NCBI RefSeq assembly: GCF_019753045.1
Contig: NZ_JAIELN010000007.1
Location: 245,582-309,581, forward strand
Origin: Hyphomicrobium sp.
GTDB taxonomy: Bacteria; Pseudomonadota; Alphaproteobacteria; Rhizobiales; Hyphomicrobiaceae
Reading direction: 5' to 3'
Length of the DNA stretch: 64,000 bases
The notes beneath the pieces were generated by a model. The model was given only the letters and a program-made list of their open reading frames with translations, was not told the origin of the DNA and did not search any database. The translations under genes were made by a program, and so were the position numbers. Of this stretch, positions 17,410 through 25,133 are shown piece after piece. The number at the start of each line of letters is the position of its first letter. The first letter of the stretch is position 1.

Positions 17410-17988
17410 ATGACGACGTACCACTGGCACGGTTGCAGGGTGACGACTGAAAAGGTCAAAGCGATTGCAGCCGTATATGAGCCCGGCATGGGTCCAGAGG
17501 GGCTGGCAAAAGCATTGACCAGCCTGCTCGGGGAGAAGGTCTCCCGCAGTGCCGTTATCGGGTTCTACAACCGAAGCCAGGACCTGTTGGCGCATTACCC
17601 GCTGAAGGGCCGAAACCTGAAGAAGGCACGCGAGAATGACGACATGCGCGTAACGATCACCCAAGGACGTATCGTCAAGGCGGAACGCTGGAGCATGCTG
17701 ACGGACGACACGCCGTTGCCATCGTCTCCGCTACCGATCCGCACCGCCGCAACGATAGCCCCGCCCGATGAACGGGATGCGGGCAGCAAGAAGAAACGGT
17801 TGGCCGACCTCAAGAGCAAAGAGTGCCGTTGGCCGACCCACGAAGACCTCGACGGCCATATGTTCTGCGCCCACCGTACCGCGGTCGGCAAGTCGTATTG
17901 CGAGGACCACCAGAAACGCAACCGCTTCAAGGGCCGTGAAGCAGGAGTGCAATCAATTGCAAAGGACGCTGTAAATGCCGAAGCTTAG
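17410..17988 (+). CDS. GcrA-family transcriptional regulator encoded by the phage module
   Basis: A 192-residue protein with both ends of the GcrA family. The N-terminal part (EKVKAIAAVYEPG, then VSRSAVIGFYNRS) corresponds to the helix-turn-helix with its SRNAVIGKVHR-like recognition helix. The C-terminal part (KSKECRWPTHEDLDGHMFC, then YCEDHQKRNRF) matches the family's sigma70-binding CxWP...FC...YCxxH module. In alphaproteobacteria host GcrA binds sigma70 and activates promoters marked by CcrM-methylated GANTC sites. The start is ATG 17410, preceded by AAGG. The 3' end contains palindrome site 9 and overlaps the next gene. It probably redirects host RNA polymerase to island promoters or interferes with host cell-cycle transcription. 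That role is inferred. Confidence 0.7.
   Translation: MTTYHWHGCRVTTEKVKAIAAVYEPGMGPEGLAKALTSLLGEKVSRSAVIGFYNRSQDLLAHYPLKGRNLKKARENDDMRVTITQGRIVKAERWSMLTDDTPLPSSPLPIRTAATIAPPDERDAGSKKKRLADLKSKECRWPTHEDLDGHMFCAHRTAVGKSYCEDHQKRNRFKGREAGVQSIAKDAVNAEA
17948..17961 (+). promoter_or_regulatory. Island palindrome site 9
   Basis: TGCAATCAATTGCA (one mismatch from perfect symmetry) lies in the end of the GcrA-like gene. Its final base is the first of the ribosome site AAAGGA (17961-17966) for the gene at 17975, so occupation could also bear on expression of that gene. Confidence 0.5.
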
Positions 17989-18256
17989 AAACGCCGGAAC
18001 CGACATCGGGAAGCTCATTCAGTGGGTTGGCCGCAAGTGCCGGAACCATAACCCGCTCGAGGAGCTCGGCCTTGCCGTCAGCGCCCGCCCCGGCGCGACG
18101 ACCTACAAGTCGAAGCACAAGGGCGAAGTCTTCACCTTGGCCGAAGACGACACGCTCCTCGTCTACCGAGCCGGCGGCCGGGTGTTCGCCATCCAGGCTC
18201 GCGAGACGAACGAAGAAGAGTTCGAAGGCAAGCAGCTCGAAGCGGTCGGGTACTGA
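17975..18256 (+). CDS. Small phage-type protein
   Basis: A 93-residue protein starting at ATG 17975 behind AAAGGA. It has a basic N-terminus (KLIQWVGRKCRNH) and a beta-rich C-terminal half (GEVFTLAEDDTLLVYRAGGRVFAIQ) resembling a small barrel. No family recognised. It overlaps the GcrA-like gene by 14 bases and the next gene by one (TGATG), indicating a compact operon. Confidence 0.5.
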   Translation: MPKLRNAGTDIGKLIQWVGRKCRNHNPLEELGLAVSARPGATTYKSKHKGEVFTLAEDDTLLVYRAGGRVFAIQARETNEEEFEGKQLEAVGY

Positions 18257-18468
18257 TGAAGACGCGACTGCACACGCTAGAAGTCTGGCTGCACCACGAG
18301 ACGCAGCCAGACGATCCAGAGCGCGGAGGCCTCAAGGTATCCGACGACGGCGACGACGATCGAGCCGTGTGGCTCCCGAAGTCGCAGGTTCAGATCGAAA
18401 GCCGGCGCGGCCGGGTGATCGTCGTCACGATGCCCGAGGCTCTAGCAACGGAGAAGGGGTTGGTCTGA
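18256..18468 (+). CDS. Small phage-type protein
   Basis: A 70-residue beta-rich protein (HTLEVWLHHETQPDD, then RAVWLPKSQVQIESRRGRVIVV) overlapping the preceding gene by one base. Similar short proteins with a DRAVWLPKSQIE-like stretch occur in phage genomes, but I cannot name a function. It precedes the integration module by 50 bases. Confidence 0.5.
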   Translation: MKTRLHTLEVWLHHETQPDDPERGGLKVSDDGDDDRAVWLPKSQVQIESRRGRVIVVTMPEALATEKGLV

Positions 18469-18519
18469 CGGCCAAACCCCTGAGAAGACTCGTAGATTTC
18501 GCATAAGGCCGCCTCCAAG

Positions 18520-18885
18520 ATGGACGAGCAAGGGCTACTAACTCCCCTGGAAGCAGCAAAAAAGCTTTCCATGAGTAAAAAAACGCTGCTCATTCACGTC
18601 CGTGAGGGGCGGCTCAACTTCATCAACACCGGTACAGGTGCGAAGAACAAGCGCCGCCGTTTCACGCAGAAGAACCTAGAAGATTTCTGTGCGTTACGTG
18701 AGGAGCGTGAGCAATGCCTGACCCCAAAACCAAACCCAAAAAGCCTCGACCTAAGCAAGCCTGGGAAGCCAAGGTCTACCCGAGCGCAAAAAGCTCCTAT
18801 TGGCAGTATGACTTCACATACGACGGTAATCGCTTTCACGGCTCGACAAAACTCGAAGATAAAGCCGAAGCACTCGAGTTCGTAA
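18520..18885 (+). CDS. Putative excisionase / MerR-like helix-turn-helix protein
   Basis: Residues 6-60 (LLTPLEAAKKLSMSKKTLLIHVREGRLNF) form the compact winged helix of the excisionase/HTH_17 family, which bends DNA and sets the direction of integrase. A Lys/Arg-rich tail follows (KNKRRRFTQKNLEDF). Its second half overlaps the integrase gene in another frame, so the functional part may end well before 18885. The position directly upstream of int is typical of xis. Weak ribosome site. Confidence 0.6.
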   Translation: MDEQGLLTPLEAAKKLSMSKKTLLIHVREGRLNFINTGTGAKNKRRRFTQKNLEDFCALREEREQCLTPKPNPKSLDLSKPGKPRSTRAQKAPIGSMTSHTTVIAFTARQNSKIKPKHSSS

Positions 18886-19895
18886 GGCTGCTGCGCGAGA
18901 AGGCCGTAGACGACGCTGAACGCCTGAAGGCCACCGGCAACGCCCCGCTGACGATCGACATCGCGGCAGGTCGTTACTGGGATGAAGTCGGCCAGTTCCA
19001 CAAAGGTGCTGCCGACACCGAGCGCGACCTGGACCGGCTCGTCGCTTACTTCGGCCCCGATAAGCGCATGGACGAGATCTCGGACGCCGAGGTAGCCAAG
19101 CTCGTCGCATGGCGGCGTGTACAGCGGCGCAAGCTCAAGGAGCCGAAAGACGGTGAGCCGCCTGTCCCGATCATCTCGCCGACGACGGTCAATCGCTCGA
19201 CGACCGAAGTCCTCAAGAAGCTGTTCACCCGCGCGAAGCTGACGTGGAAGTACACGTTCCCGAAGGAACCGTACTGGCGGGCTCACTGGCTGAAGGAGCC
19301 GACCGAGCGCGTGCGCGAACTCCACGAGCACGAAGAAGCCGCGATCGCCGAGAAGGTGCGTGAGGACTACGCGCCGTGGCTCGAGTTCGTCCACCTGTCC
19401 GCGCTTCGTTTGAACGAGACGCTGCTCAAGTGGTCGTACGTCAACTGGTCGACGAAACTGATCTCGGTGCCGGATGGCAAAGGCGGCGAACCCGTCACGA
19501 CTCCGATCACGCCGACGATCCGAGCGTTGCTGTGGCCGTTGCGCGGCGACAACGAGGAGTGGGTGTTCACGTACATCTGCAGACGCCCGCGAGAAGGTCA
19601 GACGAAAGGCAAGCGCTACCCGATCACGTATCAGGGCGCGAAGACTCAGTGGCGGCGTATGGCTGGTCGCGCGAAGCTCAAAGACTTCCGTCTCCACGAC
19701 CTCCGGCACGACACGGCGACGAAGCTTTTGCGCAAGACTGGCAACTTGCGCTTGGTGCAGAGAACGCTAAACCACAAGCGGGTGACGACCACGTCGAGAT
19801 ACGCGCACGTTATGAACGAAGATGTGTCGCGCGCCCTCGAAGATCACGCAAAGTCCCGGACTTTGTTCCGGACCAGGAAGAAGAAGGCAGCCTAA
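18714..19895 (+). CDS. int: Tyrosine recombinase / integrase
   Basis: A 393-residue phage-type integrase, normal length for the family. The N-terminus contains an AP2-like DNA-binding segment (SYWQYDFTYDGNRFHGS), then a SAM-like core-binding domain at about residues 80-190. The catalytic domain shows the first Arg in LSALRLNET, HDLRHD (the H-x-x-R box), the His in LNHKRVTTTSRYAHV, and the nucleophilic Tyr in the same motif, so it looks intact. A GAGGAG ribosome site precedes ATG 18714. The gene ends 50 bases before a tRNA 3' fragment, its presumed attachment site. Confidence 0.9.
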   Translation: MPDPKTKPKKPRPKQAWEAKVYPSAKSSYWQYDFTYDGNRFHGSTKLEDKAEALEFVRLLREKAVDDAERLKATGNAPLTIDIAAGRYWDEVGQFHKGAADTERDLDRLVAYFGPDKRMDEISDAEVAKLVAWRRVQRRKLKEPKDGEPPVPIISPTTVNRSTTEVLKKLFTRAKLTWKYTFPKEPYWRAHWLKEPTERVRELHEHEEAAIAEKVREDYAPWLEFVHLSALRLNETLLKWSYVNWSTKLISVPDGKGGEPVTTPITPTIRALLWPLRGDNEEWVFTYICRRPREGQTKGKRYPITYQGAKTQWRRMAGRAKLKDFRLHDLRHDTATKLLRKTGNLRLVQRTLNHKRVTTTSRYAHVMNEDVSRALEDHAKSRTLFRTRKKKAA

Positions 19896-19944
19896 GTCAT
19901 TGATACTGCAGGGCTTCGGTTCCGACGCGTCTACACCTGGGGGA

Positions 19945-19981
19945 CTGGGGGTCGGAGGTTCAAATCCTCTCGCTCCGACCA
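19945..19981 (+). other. Attachment site: 3' tRNA fragment
   Basis: The T arm is complete: GGAGG (19954-19958), loop TTCAAAT, CCTCT (19966-19970). It is followed by the acceptor strand CGCTCCG, discriminator A and CCA (19979-19981). The 5' acceptor half and D arm are missing upstream, and bases before about 19945 do not fold into an anticodon arm. This is what a site-specific integrase leaves at one end of an element inserted in a tRNA gene. The GGGGGTC context suggests tRNA-Pro, but the isotype is uncertain. The intact copy should lie left of the window. Confidence 0.6.
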
Positions 19982-20194
19982 ATCTTTTTCGAACGCTTGG
20001 CGCGATCGCGAGAACACACCTCGTTCGGCCAGTGTTCGCACTCCCGATGCTCTTCCTCGCCGGCCCTCATGCGATTTCCGCTTCCGGCACTATGCTGAGC
20101 GACGGCGCCTGCGTTTTGGCCCCAAGCGGACTATTGCGGCCCGCTTGCGGCCTAATCGTCATACATACCGATGGGACGCGATTCTGCGCTCTGC

Positions 20195-20590
20195 TCAGAC
20201 GATCTTGGCGTAGGCCTCGATCTCAACCTTTTGCCAGGGCCGCATCATGGACGTGACTTGCACGAGCGTGCTGGCCGGCCGGATCGCATCGAACGTTTCG
20301 AGGTGGGCTCTGGCAACGTCTTCGGCGTCGTTGATATCGCGAAGGTAGACGACCGTTCGAACGACCTGGCTCGTCGTTGCTCCGGCATCGGCGAGAGCTT
20401 TCTCGATGATCGCCAGCGCAGCGCGTGTTTGTGTGTATACGTCGCTTTTCTCGTTCCCCGCAGGCGCACAGGTTCCCGAAACGTGCACGTCGTCGCCCAC
20501 GCGCACGGCGCGCGAATATCCGAAGACGGATTCGTATGCGCCGCCGGATGAAACGTTGAGCCGCTGATTTTTGTTTGCGGTTTTTGTCAT
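20195..20590 (-). CDS. RidA/YjgF family imine deaminase
   Basis: A 131-residue RidA-family protein. The family trimer hydrolyses reactive enamines and imines formed by PLP or flavin enzymes. Typical features are VGDDVHVSGTCAP, ALAIIEKALADAGATTSQVVRTVVYL and a C-terminal VEIEAYAKIV, where the conserved Glu sits. The substrate-binding Arg of the family is probably the one in the VVRTVVYLRD segment. ATG 20590 is preceded by AAGGAG. The longer open frame up to 20797 lies inside the neighbouring oxidase gene. It is 17 bases behind the FAD oxidase, so it probably clears imines made by that enzyme. Confidence 0.85.
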   Translation of the reverse strand: MTKTANKNQRLNVSSGGAYESVFGYSRAVRVGDDVHVSGTCAPAGNEKSDVYTQTRAALAIIEKALADAGATTSQVVRTVVYLRDINDAEDVARAHLETFDAIRPASTLVQVTSMMRPWQKVEIEAYAKIV

Positions 20591-20607
20591 GTCGCTCCTT
20601 TCGAGGT

Positions 20608-21966
20608 TTATTTGTTCACCGCGTCGCGAATTCGATACCAGGTCTCGACGACCGGCACGGCTCGCTTGGCAATCGGATGGAAGGGGAAGCTCGGGAAATC
20701 GAGATCGTCGAAGGCGGTCTTGCCTTCCGGATCTTGGAGAAGCTTGAGCGCGATCTTGTGGCCGAAGTACGTGGCGCGCGAAACGCCCGTCCCGCAATAT
20801 CCGAGCGCGAAGTGAATTCCGCCGGCGGTGCGGCCGATATGCGGAACTTCATCGTAGGTGTATCCGATCTGGCCGGTCCACGCGTGCGTTACGGGCGTGT
20901 CGCGAAGCGCGGGAAACACATGCAGCATGTCTCTCGCTAGGTGGCGGTAAGCGGCCGCGGATGTTTCGGGTGCGAGCCTGCCGACCCGGCCTCCCCAAAC
21001 GACTCGCCGTTCTCCGGGCGCCGCGCGATAATAGTAGAATACGCGATTGGTATTCCCATAGACGCGAAGCTTCGGCATCAAATTCGAAAAGAGCGCCTCC
21101 GGAATCTCGTCAGTGGCGATGAGCGCGGAGCCGATCGGAACGATGCGCTGGCCGAGCTCGGGAACGATGTTCCCGGTATATCCGTTGGTCGCAACGATGA
21201 CTTCGCGGCACGTCATATCATCGATAGCGGTGCGGATTTTGAAGCCGTCGTAATCGTGCGTGATGCCATTGACCGCAGCATTGCCGATAATTTCGCCGCC
21301 GAGCGCCGCGATCTTTTCCATCAATCCCGCGTGGTAGCGGGCGGGGTGTAACGAGGCATCGTTCGGAAGAACGGAACCGCCGAAGAAAACATCGGACCCG
21401 ATCTCGCTGTGCTGCTCGGATTTCGGCACCATAAAGCTCTCGACGCCCGCTATATTGCGGAGATCCGCCATGTCGCGCGCCATGGCTTCGTAATGCTCGG
21501 GCTGCATTGCGCCGCGAAATCGGCCGCACCGAGAGAAGGCGCAATCGATGTTCTCGCTGGCGATCAGATGCTCGATATAGTCGAGCATGCGCGTGCCCTC
21601 GCGCAAAAGCTCCTCTGCCTTCCGCCGGCCGCGCAGCGCGATGAGTTTTGCGACGCGAAATTTCTGATTGCCACTTCCGACTTGGCCGCCATTGCGGGTG
21701 CTGGCGCCCATGCCCGGGACGCCGGCATCCAAGACGATGACGGAGCGGCCTCTCTTGAGAAGCGTCAGCGCCGCGGAGAGGCCAGTAAAGCCTGAGCCGA
21801 CGATCACGACATCGGCACGCGCCGGCAGAAATTGATTTCGCACCTCTGGCGGGCGCGGTGCCGCTTCCCACCAATAGGGCTTGAATTTGAGACTGCCGGT
21901 CGTGGCGTTTCTGCGCGCGAGATCCAACGCGCGTATGCCGCTGGAGCTTGAGATTTCGTCATTCAT
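20608..21966 (-). CDS. FAD-dependent amine/amino-acid oxidase (PuuB/DadA-like)
   Basis: A 452-residue flavoenzyme with the Rossmann motif [23 protein letters not shown] near residue 50, the ATG motif [11 protein letters not shown] near residue 260, and a C-terminal FAD segment ([20 protein letters not shown]). An N-terminal [11 protein letters not shown] stretch is characteristic of gamma-glutamylputrescine oxidase-like proteins. It probably oxidises a secondary amine, perhaps a gamma-glutamyl amine or N-alkyl-glutamate, releasing an aldehyde or imine. It is divergent from the glutamine-synthetase-like gene, with an inverted repeat between them, and is co-oriented with RidA. The substrate is unknown. 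Confidence 0.8.
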   Translation of the reverse strand: MNDEISSSSGIRALDLARRNATTGSLKFKPYWWEAAPRPPEVRNQFLPARADVVIVGSGFTGLSAALTLLKRGRSVIVLDAGVPGMGASTRNGGQVGSGNQKFRVAKLIALRGRRKAEELLREGTRMLDYIEHLIASENIDCAFSRCGRFRGAMQPEHYEAMARDMADLRNIAGVESFMVPKSEQHSEIGSDVFFGGSVLPNDASLHPARYHAGLMEKIAALGGEIIGNAAVNGITHDYDGFKIRTAIDDMTCREVIVATNGYTGNIVPELGQRIVPIGSALIATDEIPEALFSNLMPKLRVYGNTNRVFYYYRAAPGERRVVWGGRVGRLAPETSAAAYRHLARDMLHVFPALRDTPVTHAWTGQIGYTYDEVPHIGRTAGGIHFALGYCGTGVSRATYFGHKIALKLLQDPEGKTAFDDLDFPSFPFHPIAKRAVPVVETWYRIRDAVNK

Positions 21967-22033
21967 TGTGTGTGGCGGCCCTAATTCTTGCGCGAAGTTC
22001 CACGCATCCGACGTTTATTCTTGTACAAATAAG

Positions 22034-22048
22034 TTGCACTACGTGCAA
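22034..22048. promoter_or_regulatory. Candidate operator between the oxidase and GS-like genes
   Basis: A perfect inverted repeat, TTGCAC-TAC-GTGCAA, with a palindrome TTGTACAA at 22021-22028 beside it. It stands 74 bases before the synthetase start and 68 bases before the divergent oxidase start. A similar 6-3-6 element precedes the permease gene. The likely ligand is the cupin-XRE regulator at 26551-27222. Confidence 0.45.
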
Positions 22049-22121
22049 GTTGATTGTATGCGCTGAGACCGGGAAGAAACGCACAGCGCATAAGCGCGGC
22101 TCCAAACGTCCGAGGTTTCGC

Positions 22122-23519
22122 ATGAACTCACTCGACCACTGGAATTGGAGATTGACGCCTGGCCAGCAGGCCACGCCAGATCAACTCGACCTTCAAAAAG
22201 CGAAGCAATTCCTCACGCAAAATCATGTCCGCTACGTCCTCGCGCAGTTTGTCGACATTCACGGTGTCGCCAAGAGCAAATCCGTGCCGGTCGATCATCT
22301 GGAAGATATTCTGACGGACGGAGTGGGATTTGCGGGAGGGGGTGTTCACGGACTCCGCCTCGAGCCGCATGAATCCGAATACATGCTCGTCGGAGATCTG
22401 TCGACGCTCAAGCTATTGCCGTGGGCTCCGGGCTACGCGCGCGTGATGGGCACGGGGACGGTCGACGGCAAATCGCATCAGATCGATACGCGCAATATTC
22501 TGAAGGCTCAGACCGCGCGATTGAGTGAACGCGGCTGGGTGCTCAACACCGGCATAGAACCCGAGTTCAGCCTTTTGCAGCGCACCGCCGACGGCTCGGT
22601 TATTCCGCTCGACGATACCGACTGTCTGCAGAAGCCCGCATACGATTATCGGGGGCTCTCCCGCGCCCGCGTTTTCCTCGAGCGCCTGACGGAAAGCCTG
22701 CAGGCGCTAGGGATTGATGTTTATCAAATCGATCACGAGGACGCGAACGGCCAATACGAAATCAACTTCAAATACGCCGACGCAGTGACGTCTGCCGACA
22801 ATATCATCTTGTTCAAGATGGCGGCCGCGGAGATTGCCCATGAGCTCGGCGCCATCTGCTCTTTCATGCCGAAGCCCAAGAGCTCGATGACCGGCAACGG
22901 CATGCACATTCATTGCTCTCTCGCCGACGCAGAGGGGAGGAATCTTTTCCACGACAAGTCAGATTCGAGCGGCATGGGCCTTTCGAAACTCGCCTATTCG
23001 TTCACAGCGGGAATCCTGGCCCACGCGAAGGCTCTGACCGCCTTGCTCGCGCCGTCGGTCAATTCCTACAAACGCCTCGTCGTTGGTCGAACGGCGTCGG
23101 GTACAACCTGGGCGCCGGTGTTCGTTGCGTACGGCGACAACAATCGCACGGCCATGGTTCGCATTCCTTACGGGCGCATCGAGCTGCGCGTCGGCGATTC
23201 CGGCATGAACCCGTATCTTGCGCAGGCGGCGTTGATTGCGGCCGGGCTCGACGGGATCGATCGCAACCTCGATCCAGGGCCCCCGCAGAACATCAACTTC
23301 TATGCCCTTTCGCCACGCGAGATCGCGGATCGCAAGATCGACGTGCTGCCGCAGTCGCTTGGCGAAGCCATTACCGCGCTCGAGCAAAGCGCATTCTTCA
23401 AGTCTGCGCTTGGCGCCGATTTCATCGACGAGTTCGTCTCGCACAAGCGCGACGAATGGATCGACTACCACCGCCACGTCTCCGACTGGGAGACGAAACG
23501 CTACTTGAGCTTCTTCTGA
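22122..23519 (+). CDS. glnT: Type III glutamine synthetase-like / gamma-glutamylmethylamide synthetase
   Basis: A 465-residue ligase of the glutamine synthetase superfamily. ATP-dependently it joins glutamate to ammonia or, in GmaS-type members, to methylamine. Visible features are the N-terminal beta-grasp ([19 protein letters not shown]), the metal ligands in [11 protein letters not shown] and [13 protein letters not shown], the ATP-site segment [12 protein letters not shown], and the C-terminal NSYKRLVVG and [13 protein letters not shown] motifs. ATG 22122 has CGAGG upstream. The open frame back to 21948 is not supported. It lies 28 bases ahead of three glutamate-synthase-like subunits, the same order as glnT/glx and gmaS/mgs clusters. 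Glutamine versus amine specificity cannot be read from the sequence. Confidence 0.85.
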   Translation: MNSLDHWNWRLTPGQQATPDQLDLQKAKQFLTQNHVRYVLAQFVDIHGVAKSKSVPVDHLEDILTDGVGFAGGGVHGLRLEPHESEYMLVGDLSTLKLLPWAPGYARVMGTGTVDGKSHQIDTRNILKAQTARLSERGWVLNTGIEPEFSLLQRTADGSVIPLDDTDCLQKPAYDYRGLSRARVFLERLTESLQALGIDVYQIDHEDANGQYEINFKYADAVTSADNIILFKMAAAEIAHELGAICSFMPKPKSSMTGNGMHIHCSLADAEGRNLFHDKSDSSGMGLSKLAYSFTAGILAHAKALTALLAPSVNSYKRLVVGRTASGTTWAPVFVAYGDNNRTAMVRIPYGRIELRVGDSGMNPYLAQAALIAAGLDGIDRNLDPGPPQNINFYALSPREIADRKIDVLPQSLGEAITALEQSAFFKSALGADFIDEFVSHKRDEWIDYHRHVSDWETKRYLSFF

Positions 23520-23547
23520 ACAACCACGCTGAGTTGGAGACAAAGAT

Positions 23548-24444
23548 ATGTGTGGAATTGCGGGCCTTTTTATCAAGGATCCGAAACTAGAGCCGAGGCT
23601 CGGTGAACTTCTTGCGAAGATGACTTCGACGCTTTGCAGCCGGGGCCCGGACTCGGCGGGGTTTGCCATCTACGGACACGGCAAGACCGGTCAAACCAAA
23701 TTGACGATCGCGGGCAGCACAGCGGAAGTCGACATTGCGCGCGCCGCCAAGCTGCTGGTGGAGGCGATCGGCGGCGGGCAGGTCAGCGTGCGCCACTCGC
23801 ACGCGGTCGTCACTCTGAAAACTGAAGACGTTCCTCGTGCCGAGGCGTGGCTGGCAAAGAATCTGCCGGATGTCACGATCATGAGCGAGGGGCAGCGGCT
23901 CGAGATTTACAAGGAAGTCGGCTTCCCCGACGACGTCGCCCGCGAATTCGATATCGCAAAGATGAGCGGTACGCACGGCATCTCGCATACGCGCATGGCG
24001 ACGGAGTCTGCCGTTACGACCAACGGCGCGCATCCGTTCTCGACAGCGACCGATCAGTGCTTGGTTCATAACGGATCGCTGTCCAATCACGCGTCGCTCC
24101 GGCGCGAGTTGCGGCGGGAGGGTATCAAGATTCGCACCGAGAACGATACCGAGGTCGCAGCCGGCTATCTGACGCGACAGATGAAGAACGGTCAGACGCT
24201 TAGTGAAGCCTTGAAATCCAGCCTCGATGATCTCGACGGCTTCTTCACTTTCGTTGTCGGCACGGAGACGGGCTTCGGTGTCCTCAGAGATCCGATCGCG
24301 TGCAAGCCGGCCGTCATGGCCGAAACGGACGAGTACGTCGCGTTCGGTTCCGAATACAAAACTCTCACGTGCCTGCCCGGCATCAAGACCGCGCGCGTGT
24401 GGGAGCCAAAGCCCGCAACGGTTTATTTCTGGGAGCACGCTTGA
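23548..24444 (+). CDS. glxB: Class II glutamine amidotransferase subunit (GlxB/MgsA-like)
   Basis: A 298-residue Ntn-hydrolase of the GltB/PurF glutaminase type. Cys2 after Met is the nucleophile (MCGIAGLF), SRGPDSAGFA follows, and the Asn/Gly oxyanion residues are in HNGSLSNH. It would hydrolyse glutamine or a gamma-glutamyl amide and pass the amine to the FMN subunit. In methylotrophs the homologue MgsA is part of N-methylglutamate synthase, in rhizobia GlxB. The stop codon overlaps the next start (TGATG). Confidence 0.85.
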   Translation: MCGIAGLFIKDPKLEPRLGELLAKMTSTLCSRGPDSAGFAIYGHGKTGQTKLTIAGSTAEVDIARAAKLLVEAIGGGQVSVRHSHAVVTLKTEDVPRAEAWLAKNLPDVTIMSEGQRLEIYKEVGFPDDVAREFDIAKMSGTHGISHTRMATESAVTTNGAHPFSTATDQCLVHNGSLSNHASLRRELRREGIKIRTENDTEVAAGYLTRQMKNGQTLSEALKSSLDDLDGFFTFVVGTETGFGVLRDPIACKPAVMAETDEYVAFGSEYKTLTCLPGIKTARVWEPKPATVYFWEHA

Positions 24445-25133
24445 TGCCGAACGTTGATCTAGCAGAAACCTCGGTGCGCGAGTTGAACGCAGCGCTGCAT
24501 AAGCTCGGTAAGGACACCAACGAAACCCTTTGGTCCATCGCCAATCCCGCCGGCGAGCATTCGATTGCTGTCGGCATCGATGCGCCCATCACCGTGAACA
24601 TAGCCGGCAATGTCGGCTACTTCTGCGGCGGCATGAATAAGTACGCCAACATCGTGATCGACGGCAGTGCCGGGCAGGGCGTCGGCGAAAACATGATGTC
24701 CGGGCGTATCCACGTCAAAGGGGACGCCAGCCAGAGCGCCGGTGCGACCGGTAGAGGCGGCCTGCTGCTCGTCGAAGGCAACGCATCGGCGCGATGCGGA
24801 ATTTCGATGAAGGGCATCGATATCGTCGTCAAAGGCGACATCGGCCATCTCTCCGCGTTCATGGGCCAGAACGGCCGCTTGGTCGTGTTCGGAGAAGCCG
24901 GCGAAGCCCTCGGAGATTCGATTTACGAAGCGCACATCTATGTTCGCGGACCGGTCGCCAGCTTGGGTGCCGATTGCATCGAGAAAGAGATGCGCGACGA
25001 ACACAAGGCGGAGCTTGGCGAGCTTCTGAAGGCAGCAGGAGAAATCCACAAGGTCGATGTCTCCGAATTCCGCCGCTATGGCTCGGCCCGGAAGCTCTAC
25101 AACTTCAATATCGATAATGCCGGAGCGTACTAA
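24444..25133 (+). CDS. glxC: GXGXG-domain glutamate synthase subunit (GlxC/MgsB-like)
   Basis: A 229-residue right-handed beta-helix protein corresponding to the C-terminal domain of glutamate synthase. Regular short repeats are seen (NIVIDGSAGQGVGENMMSG, IHVKGDASQSAGATGRGG, LVVFGEAGEALGD). In the parent enzyme this domain is structural and helps form the ammonia tunnel. Both its start and its stop overlap the neighbours by a single base, so the three subunits are translationally coupled. The upstream extension to 24300 is a shadow of the amidotransferase gene. Confidence 0.85.
   Translation: MPNVDLAETSVRELNAALHKLGKDTNETLWSIANPAGEHSIAVGIDAPITVNIAGNVGYFCGGMNKYANIVIDGSAGQGVGENMMSGRIHVKGDASQSAGATGRGGLLLVEGNASARCGISMKGIDIVVKGDIGHLSAFMGQNGRLVVFGEAGEALGDSIYEAHIYVRGPVASLGADCIEKEMRDEHKAELGELLKAAGEIHKVDVSEFRRYGSARKLYNFNIDNAGAY

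Noticed and set aside
19895..19981. A complete tRNA gene ending in CCA at 19981
   Set aside because: The T arm and acceptor 3' strand are perfect, but no 5' acceptor, D arm or foldable anticodon arm precedes them.
19767..19982. Minus-strand frame beginning MVGARGFEPPTP
   Set aside because: This is the well-known spurious translation of tRNA 3' ends and overlaps the integrase gene.
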